From NCBI RefSeq assembly GCF_000725805.1, contig NZ_JOFT01000017.1:186001-250000 (forward strand): a DNA stretch of 64,000 nt, in the 5' to 3' direction. Of the stretch, positions 59,701 to 64,000 are shown one piece after another. The notes below the pieces were generated by a model. That model ran no database searches. It saw only the letters and a list, made by a program, of their open reading frames with translations, and was not told the origin of the DNA. Every line of letters starts with the position of its first letter. The stretch's first letter is position 1. Both the position numbers and the translations under genes were made by a program. Source of the DNA: Streptomyces xanthophaeus (GTDB taxonomy: Bacteria; Actinomycetota; Actinomycetes; Streptomycetales; Streptomycetaceae).

Positions 59701-61203
59701 GTCGAGGACGAGGGAGGGCGCCGTGCGGTCCAGGGTCTGCAGGAGGCTCTCGTCGGGCTCCCGGTAGGCGATCTGCTGGCGGGGCTGGGGGCGGGTGCCC
59801 ACCACGACCTTGACGCCGGCGCTGCGGGAGAGGGGGTTGAGCAGGTGGCGGGCTATCTCGTGGCTCTGTTCGGGCATGGCCTCGTCCAGGGCGTCGAAGA
59901 CGAGGTTGACGGCGCCTTCGCGGGCCACGAGCGCGCCGATGGCCGCCAGCGTCTGTTCCACGGTGACGGTCCCGGCGGGCGGGACGGCCATGCCCTCGAA
60001 GGCGGTGAGCAGCTCCCACAGTGCCCGGGTCAGGGTGGTCACGGACTGGCCGCGGCAGGAGACGAGGGCGTGTACGGTGCCGGGGCGCGGGCGCACCTGC
60101 GGGGGCGGCGGCGGGTCGAGCCGGTCGCACTTGCGGGGGACGGACATCAGGGCGAGGCGCCCGAGCAGGGCGGTCTTGCCGCAGCCGGCGGGTCCGGTCA
60201 CCGCGAGGAGCCCCTGCTGGTAGGTCTCCAGCCAGCGGACGAGACGGCTCAGGGGTCCGTGGCGGCCGGAGAAGGTCCGCTCCAGTTCGCCGCCGTCCTC
60301 CAGCCCGAAGTGCTCGGCGCCCAGCCAGGGGCCCGGTCCGTCCTCCCCGAGCTGGGCGGTGCCGCGGATCACGCCCTCGTCGGCGTAGTACGGATTGTGC
60401 AGGAAGCCGTTGGGCAGCGAGCGCACCTCGACGTGGCCGGGGCGCTCCTCCGGTTCGTCCAGCCCGGACGCGGCCGCGGCCCCGTCGATGCCCTCCAGCA
60501 GGTACTCCACCGGCAGGTAGAGGGCGGAGGGGTCCAGGGGGCGGGCGTGGTCCCTCATCTCCAGGTCGGGGGCGGCGAGCACCTGCTCCAGCCACTCCAC
60601 CCAGCGGCCTTCGGGGATGACCCGGCCGACTCCCGAGGTGCCGACGACGACGAAGCCGCCCGCGCGCTCCCGGTAGGCGCGGCCGACCGTCTCGCGCTCC
60701 TTGCTCAGGGCGCGGTCGAGGGCCTCGGGCAGGTGGCCGTGCGCCGAGCAGGCGTCGATGACCAGCAGGGTGTCGGCCGTGTGGGAGGGGTCCAGGAGGC
60801 GGTCGACCAGATCGGCGACGGCGATCGCCCGGGCGGGGTCGAAGCCGCCCGCCGCCCAGGTGTCGCGGCAGGCCAGGAAGTAGCCCGCGGCGCCGCGGTC
60901 GATGCCGTGGCCCGTCCAGTAGAGGACCTTGCGGCGCGCGTCGTGGGCGACGAAGGCGTCGAGTCCCGCCGAGAGTCCGGCGCGGGTGGCGCCCTCCTCG
61001 TCCAGCCGCATCCGGTGGCCGAAACCGAGCCTGGTGCCCGCGAGTTCGGCGACCCGGCCGCGGACGGCCTCGACGTGCGCGAGGGTCTCCCGGCCGCCCG
61101 GCCGGGCCGGGTTGTCGTAGTCGGCGACGGCTGCCGTCGCGACCAGTCCTTCGCGCCGGTACGCGCCGCGCTCCGCGAGCCGGGACACGCCCCCCACCCC
61201 CAC
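56734..61203 (-). CDS. Caspase-STAND NTPase with C-terminal beta-propeller-like repeats
   Basis: A 1489-residue protein. An N-terminal caspase-like domain has His99 in VLYWTGHGID and Cys152 in LLVIDACSAHG, the standard dyad. A linker (HNPYYADEGVIRGTAQL) leads to a STAND NTPase: Walker A GPAGCGKT at 337-344, Walker B VNLVFDALDE at 432-441, sensor-like VVVGTRP. From about residue 800 a long beta-rich half with WD-like blades (WRLALGSDATAQP; LLLVGGGERPLTVWDVRYG) is a probable ligand sensor. GTG 61203 has ggagg six bases upstream. This architecture matches bacterial cell-death/defence proteins; the trigger is unknown. Confidence 0.88.
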   Translation of the reverse strand: MGVGGVSRLAERGAYRREGLVATAAVADYDNPARPGGRETLAHVEAVRGRVAELAGTRLGFGHRMRLDEEGATRAGLSAGLDAFVAHDARRKVLYWTGHGIDRGAAGYFLACRDTWAAGGFDPARAIAVADLVDRLLDPSHTADTLLVIDACSAHGHLPEALDRALSKERETVGRAYRERAGGFVVVGTSGVGRVIPEGRWVEWLEQVLAAPDLEMRDHARPLDPSALYLPVEYLLEGIDGAAAASGLDEPEERPGHVEVRSLPNGFLHNPYYADEGVIRGTAQLGEDGPGPWLGAEHFGLEDGGELERTFSGRHGPLSRLVRWLETYQQGLLAVTGPAGCGKTALLGRLALMSVPRKCDRLDPPPPPQVRPRPGTVHALVSCRGQSVTTLTRALWELLTAFEGMAVPPAGTVTVEQTLAAIGALVAREGAVNLVFDALDEAMPEQSHEIARHLLNPLSRSAGVKVVVGTRPQPRQQIAYREPDESLLQTLDRTAPSLVLDEDEETERDIADMVETVLGAPGSPYAEPGAEAERTAAATRIAEESGRLFLIARLIAAELVRRPQRVPEDRLTQHIRAGGAGLRDRLADEIGHIGATGTLRTAELLRPLALVHGPGLSHGSAADRRLWLDLADALRDDGTPALTAQALRRVLTAATGSLVTAQAEPDGRTVWGLAHPSYGAYLLESAGLAPADGHRRLVETLRARGTGAWEHAHPYVRRHLGAHAAGAGSGLLELLFDDPDFLVHTDPDVLLPLSTPVLRTCEGAALYARVADEFRFRTTAAERRALLLATAFVSHRPGLYRRLRDRPDFAALPWRELWTDAPPEALELRWPAPLGGARAVNWSTADHGRTLSVAGQGEIVVQDAFTGKRLLTRRTAAERGGRREALTEVRELGTGAHRVTAARDSGAVHFWIGTERLPSQVYRWGGAPHSLTALRHQDTALTVVADGHRTWAWRWPYRGRPADGGLADVSGAAAGRIALLHLDRRSFLLLADAEVTLRELHPKARSGSGLLGGSWVLREGGRPVYAAGALPDPTGGGAWLATADGQAVTVWRLALGSDATAQPDPSWHTHLTLHSKARGLALGRLGDRPVIALHEGGAVRIRVLDETAAECSFPLRSQREPEALAFDPGGSGLVAAGDGPDVRLLDVGSAVRTGSRARRRAHHERPVLALAAGPGEAALLCRVWGGEVLAGLTAGPGADAEPVVLPHEDPVTAVRALWHEDGWTVAVAAGRRTRLWRLSPGLDTCDQGEPLELGGDPGLKVPGIGLTAADGSVRLFVPAGGRVRCWTVTGTHARDAGTAHAGILVCGLAARTTADGSTWVVTDVGNRHRLWRSTPEGLAEAGATEVWEPTAPAALGEYRVDGESIPLLAWAEGPLVQLAECVGRRWKRTTVRAGEPGVTALAFSGGPERPLLLVGGGERPLTVWDVRYGAWVPGLTVPYRGTDVAALEAVFDAERGITVALQALQRCDLIRLRAALPARPAGRRGTARL

Positions 61204-61273
61204 CCAGGCCCTCCCCCAAGATCCTCAGCCTGGGTCATACTCTCACCAACTACCCCACCATGAAAGGACTTTG

Positions 61274-62275
61274 ATGGCACAGCGCGACAGGTTCACTCTG
61301 GCCGGGCGACAGACCGACTGCCATGTCTTCGAGGGGGACGGGACCCGTCCGATCAGCGAGGAGAACGTCCGCGTCCACCACATCCCGGAGCGGGTGGAGT
61401 TCCCCGAGGAGATCGCGGGCTGGCGGCGGGCCATCGAGGACGAGGAGCGGCGCAAGGAGGCCGCCGGCCTGCCGCACCGCTGGAACAACCCCCGCTTCGC
61501 GGTCGACCGGCTGGTGGTGACCCGCACCGACCGCCTGGAGGAACCGGTCGCCACGCTCACCCTGCGCGACGCGGACTACTACGACTTCCTCACCACGTCC
61601 ATCAACCTGGACCGGGCCCAGAAGAACGGGCTGACGCTGCGCCGGCAGTACCTGGAGGGCCAGGACCCCGTCGACGCGCCGCCGTACATGTTCTGCAGTT
61701 TCGGCGTGAACGTCGCCGTGCGCACCGGCCCGGACGACAAGGTGCTGTTCTCGCACCGCAGCCCCGCGGTCGTGGGCCCCAACCGGTCGCGCTGGAACTC
61801 CTCGGCGAACGAGGGCATCGCGGCCAACCACGACCTGGCACCCGACGGCCGGATCAGCCTGCACGCCGTGGCCCGGCGCGCCCTGCGCGAAGAGCTGGCG
61901 GTCCAGGAGTCCGACGCGGTGGAGCTGGAACTGCTCGGCTTCGGATTGGACCTGCGCAACAACCAGTGGGCGGGCTTCTTCGGGGCCGTGCTCCACGACC
62001 TGGACGAGGAGGCCCTGCGCCGCCGTTGGACGCGCGGCGTCGAGGACAAGTGGGAGCACGACGAGCACGCCTTCGTGCCCGCCGATCCCGAGTCCGTGCT
62101 GTCCTTCATGATGGACAAGCCCGCCGAGTCCTGGACCCCGTGCGCGCCCGCCCTGTTCTACCTGGCGCTGGTGCGCGCCGCCGTCCGCGCGCGCGGCGGC
62201 GACCCGTCCGCCCGCCTGGACGTCGAGGCCGCGGAGCTACGGGTGCTGCGCCGCCTGGAGCAGGCCGCCGACTGA
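61274..62275 (+). CDS. Uncharacterised protein with degenerate Nudix-like motif
   Basis: A 333-residue soluble protein. The middle contains HAVARRALREELAVQESD, which aligns with a Nudix helix but lacks the first Glu of the REL part (Ala instead) and the preceding Gly/Glu spacing is altered, so Nudix hydrolysis is doubtful. ELELLGFGLDLRNNQWAGFF follows as in Nudix beta-strands. N-terminal and C-terminal parts (LVRAAVRARGGDPSARLDVE) are unassigned. ATG 61274 has aaagga. It diverges from the caspase-STAND gene across 70 bases, so both may share a promoter region. Confidence 0.65.
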   Translation: MAQRDRFTLAGRQTDCHVFEGDGTRPISEENVRVHHIPERVEFPEEIAGWRRAIEDEERRKEAAGLPHRWNNPRFAVDRLVVTRTDRLEEPVATLTLRDADYYDFLTTSINLDRAQKNGLTLRRQYLEGQDPVDAPPYMFCSFGVNVAVRTGPDDKVLFSHRSPAVVGPNRSRWNSSANEGIAANHDLAPDGRISLHAVARRALREELAVQESDAVELELLGFGLDLRNNQWAGFFGAVLHDLDEEALRRRWTRGVEDKWEHDEHAFVPADPESVLSFMMDKPAESWTPCAPALFYLALVRAAVRARGGDPSARLDVEAAELRVLRRLEQAAD

Positions 62276-62296
62276 CGGACGGCCCACGGCCACGCG

Positions 62297-62866
62297 CTAG
62301 GCGTTCGCGATGACGAGGAGGGTGCGGGCGGCGTCGGGGCCGGGCAGGCGGCAGCGGTGCGGGACCTCGCCGCGGTGGTGGGCGCTCTGGCCGGCGCGCA
62401 GGAGCAGTGGTTCCTCACCCTCGACCTCCAGCAGGATCTCCCCTTCGAGGACGTACAGGAAGTCCTCGCCGGGGTGCTCGAACCAGCCCCGCTCGCCCCG
62501 GCCGGGCTCGAAGTGGTGCTCGTAGGCCTCCATGACGCCGCTGCGTCCGCCCGGGATGAGGACCTGGGCGACCTGTCCGGCGGCCTCGTTCACCCTGATC
62601 ACCTGCGGGTCGCTCTCGTGGCTGACCTCGCCCGGGCGGGCGGGCGGCCTGAGGAAGGTGCCCGGGGTGACGTCGAGCGCCTCGGCGATCCGGTAGATCG
62701 AGCTGAGGCTGGGCGTGGCGAGGCCGCGCTCCAGCTGGCTGAGGAAGGGCTGGGAGAGGCCCGAACGGGTGGCGAGGGCGGCCATCGAGACTCCGCGCTG
62801 CTTGCGGCAGCTGCGGATCACCCGTCCGACCTCGATCGCCTCGGGCGTGGGTTCGGGTCGCGACAC
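62297..62866 (-). CDS. XRE-cupin transcriptional regulator
   Basis: A 189-residue regulator. The HTH is VSMAALATRSGLSQPFLSQL with the following ERGLATPSLSSIYRIAEAL; the cupin half has EHHFEPGRGERGWFEHPGED (metal-type His/Glu set) and FLYVLEGEILLEVEGEE, ending HRGEVPHRCRLPG. GTG 62866 is taken as the start because upstream residues do not resemble the family; a ribosome site is weak, so leaderless initiation is possible. It faces an ABC importer across a 31-bp palindrome it probably binds. Confidence 0.88.
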   Translation of the reverse strand: MSRPEPTPEAIEVGRVIRSCRKQRGVSMAALATRSGLSQPFLSQLERGLATPSLSSIYRIAEALDVTPGTFLRPPARPGEVSHESDPQVIRVNEAAGQVAQVLIPGGRSGVMEAYEHHFEPGRGERGWFEHPGEDFLYVLEGEILLEVEGEEPLLLRAGQSAHHRGEVPHRCRLPGPDAARTLLVIANA

Positions 62867-62942
62867 GCAGGTGAACGTACCCCATCGACGATCACCGGCC
62901 GGGAGGCCCCGGAAGGTTTCGCACTGCCGCAACACTGCCGTC

Positions 62943-62973
62943 ATAAGCGTGGTCAATTATTGACCTCACTTAT
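62943..62973. promoter_or_regulatory. 31-bp palindromic operator for the ABC importer
   Basis: A symmetric site ATAAG-cgt-GGTCAA-tta-TTGACC-tca-CTTAT is centred at 62958, between the regulator and the permease gene. The inner arms are perfect. It sits about 20-50 bases before the permease start, fitting control by the adjacent XRE-cupin protein. Confidence 0.72.
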
Positions 62974-62993
62974 CGACGACAAGGAGCCGCACC

Positions 62994-63785
62994 GTGCACG
63001 CCACCCCCTCACCACCCGGCCGCGTCCAGGTCCGAGCCCTGCGCCGGCTCGGCCCGGCCCTGGCCGTGGCCGGTGCCGTGCTCGCGCTGTGGTACCTGAC
63101 CGCCCGGTCCGGGGCGGTGGCCCCCGGGCTCCTGCCCACCCCCGCCGAGACCCTCGCCGCCCTCGTCGACAGCGCCCGCAGCGGCGTACTGGCCACCGAC
63201 CTCGGCGCCAGCCTGACCCGCGCCGGCCAGGGGTTCGCCCTGGGCGCCCTCGTCGGCAGCGCCCTCGGCTTCGCCACCGGCTACCTGCCCTGGCTCTCCG
63301 CCGCCGTCACCCCGGCGATCTCCTTCCTGCGGCCGATCCCGGCCATCGCCCTGGTCCCGCTCGCGACGGCCTGGTTCGGCATCGGGGAGACCGCCAAACG
63401 CCTGCTCATCGCGTACGCCGTCCTGCTCGCCGTATGGCTGTACGTCCACGACGGGGTCTCCCGGGTACCGGCCTCCCACCTGCGGGCCGCCCGGTCCCTC
63501 GGGGCGCCGCTGCACCGGCGGTTCACCGAGGTGCTGCTGCCCGCCGCCACCCCCGCCCTGCTCGCGGCGCTGCGCTACGGGGCCTCCGTGGCCCTGCTCG
63601 CCCTGGTGGCCGCGGAACTGGGCGGCGCCGACAGCGGACTGGCGTACCGCCTCCAGGTGGACGGCCAGTTCCTGCGCGTGGACCGGATGTTCGCCGGCCT
63701 GCTGGTCCTCGGCCTGCTCGGCGTGGCCGTCGACCTCGTCCTGGCCGCCGTCGGCCGCCGGTTCGCCCACTGGAGCACGTCATGA
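62994..63785 (+). CDS. ABC transporter permease (SsuC/TauC type)
   Basis: A 263-residue permease with six hydrophobic helices. The family pattern LPTPAETLAALVDSA, GFATGYLPWLS and the EAA-like loop SHLRAARSLGAPLHRRFTEV identify the sulfonate/nitrate/taurine-type (BPD) group. GTG 62994 has aaggag upstream; its stop overlaps the ATPase start. Substrate is unknown; alkanesulfonates, taurine, pyrimidine precursors and the like are all used by this family. Regulated probably by the palindrome and XRE-cupin regulator. Confidence 0.92.
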   Translation: MHATPSPPGRVQVRALRRLGPALAVAGAVLALWYLTARSGAVAPGLLPTPAETLAALVDSARSGVLATDLGASLTRAGQGFALGALVGSALGFATGYLPWLSAAVTPAISFLRPIPAIALVPLATAWFGIGETAKRLLIAYAVLLAVWLYVHDGVSRVPASHLRAARSLGAPLHRRFTEVLLPAATPALLAALRYGASVALLALVAAELGGADSGLAYRLQVDGQFLRVDRMFAGLLVLGLLGVAVDLVLAAVGRRFAHWSTS

Positions 63786-64000
63786 GCCTGGACGTACGGC
63801 TGGAGGCACTGTCGCTCGGGTACGGGGCCGCGCCCGTACTGGAGTCCACCGACCTGGAGTTCCCGGCGGGCTCGTTCACGGCCCTGCTCGGGCCCAGCGG
63901 CTGCGGCAAGTCGACCGTCCTGGGCGCCGTGGCCGGATTCGTGGCGCCCCTCGCCGGCCGGGTGACCGCGGGCGGCCGGGCCGTCCGCGGGCCCGGGGCG
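63782..64000 (+). CDS. ABC transporter ATP-binding protein (3' end outside window)
   Basis: The first 73 codons of an ABC ATPase: LEALSLGYGAAPVLESTDLE, then Walker A LLGPSGCGKSTVLGAVAGF. The window ends before the signature and Walker B. ATG 63782 overlaps the permease stop (ATGA). It is the energising subunit of the SsuB/TauB-type importer; a binding protein should follow outside the window or precede elsewhere. Confidence 0.9.
   Translation, partial: MSLDVRLEALSLGYGAAPVLESTDLEFPAGSFTALLGPSGCGKSTVLGAVAGFVAPLAGRVTAGGRAVRGPGA

Noticed and set aside
56186..61219. Minus-strand open frame of 1677 codons over the caspase-STAND and lipase genes
   Set aside because: Arg/Pro/Gly-rich shadow; the caspase, STAND and lipase motifs are in the other frame of the same strand.

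Overview
The window reads as chromosomal DNA of a Streptomyces or close relative. It is very GC-rich with strong GC3 bias, uses many GTG and some TTG starts, and has tightly overlapping ATGA/GTGA gene junctions. It carries lineage markers: a conservon (cvnA-D), a chaplin, an ABM/SchA-CurD polyketide protein, DUF5997 and DUF6232 families, and a MASE1/SpoIIE pair. I saw no rRNA, tRNA, CRISPR array, transposase or integrase.

Layout. 1-6.5 kb: osmoprotection operon (aldehyde dehydrogenase, cut by the window edge; GMC choline-dehydrogenase type enzyme; glycine-betaine ABC ATPase; fused double permease; binding lipoprotein). 6.6-10.1 kb: subtilase, MASE1 membrane protein, SpoIIE phosphatase. 10.2-19.2 kb: a ten-gene overlapping operon that looks like a compact ACP-based amino-acid pathway: AMP ligase, PLP decarboxylase, ACP, acyl-CoA-dehydrogenase-like flavoprotein, PPTase, BtrH-like acyltransferase, second ACP, TrpB2-like enzyme lacking the usual catalytic Glu, EamA exporter, flavin reductase. 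19.8-24.5 kb: GH16/CBM13 glucanase and a conservon. 24.6-28.7 kb: MDR reductase with HTH and membrane partner; zinc/manganese-type ABC importer. 28.8-33.9 kb: small Cys/His protein; acyl-CoA ligase, family III CoA-transferase and divergent acyl-CoA dehydrogenase. 34-35 kb: two coupled genes sharing an 18-residue Asn/Gly-rich motif. 35-40.8 kb: GH88-like hydrolase, MFS, membrane protein and ECF sigma factor, HTH-less LysR effector domain, DUF5997, chaplin. 41-45.4 kb: aromatic polyketide tailoring genes (FAD hydroxylase, ABM-SchA/CurD fusion, ACP, O-methyltransferase) with no ketosynthase in view. 45.5-50 kb: beta-helix protein, NCS2 permease, XRE regulator, I36-like secreted protein. 50-62.3 kb: an HTH-nSTAND1-WD40 protein, an NlpC/P60 hydrolase, a lipase-like hydrolase, a caspase-STAND protein and a degenerate Nudix-like protein, resembling bacterial conflict or cell-death loci. 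62.3-64 kb: XRE-cupin regulator facing a SsuC/TauC-type ABC importer across a long palindrome; the ATPase is cut by the window end.

The strongest candidates for something undescribed are the 10.2-19.2 kb operon, the caspase-STAND/lipase/Nudix neighbourhood at 55-62 kb, and the shared-motif gene pair at 34-35 kb. All functions are inferred from reading protein sequence and motifs; no database search was run.
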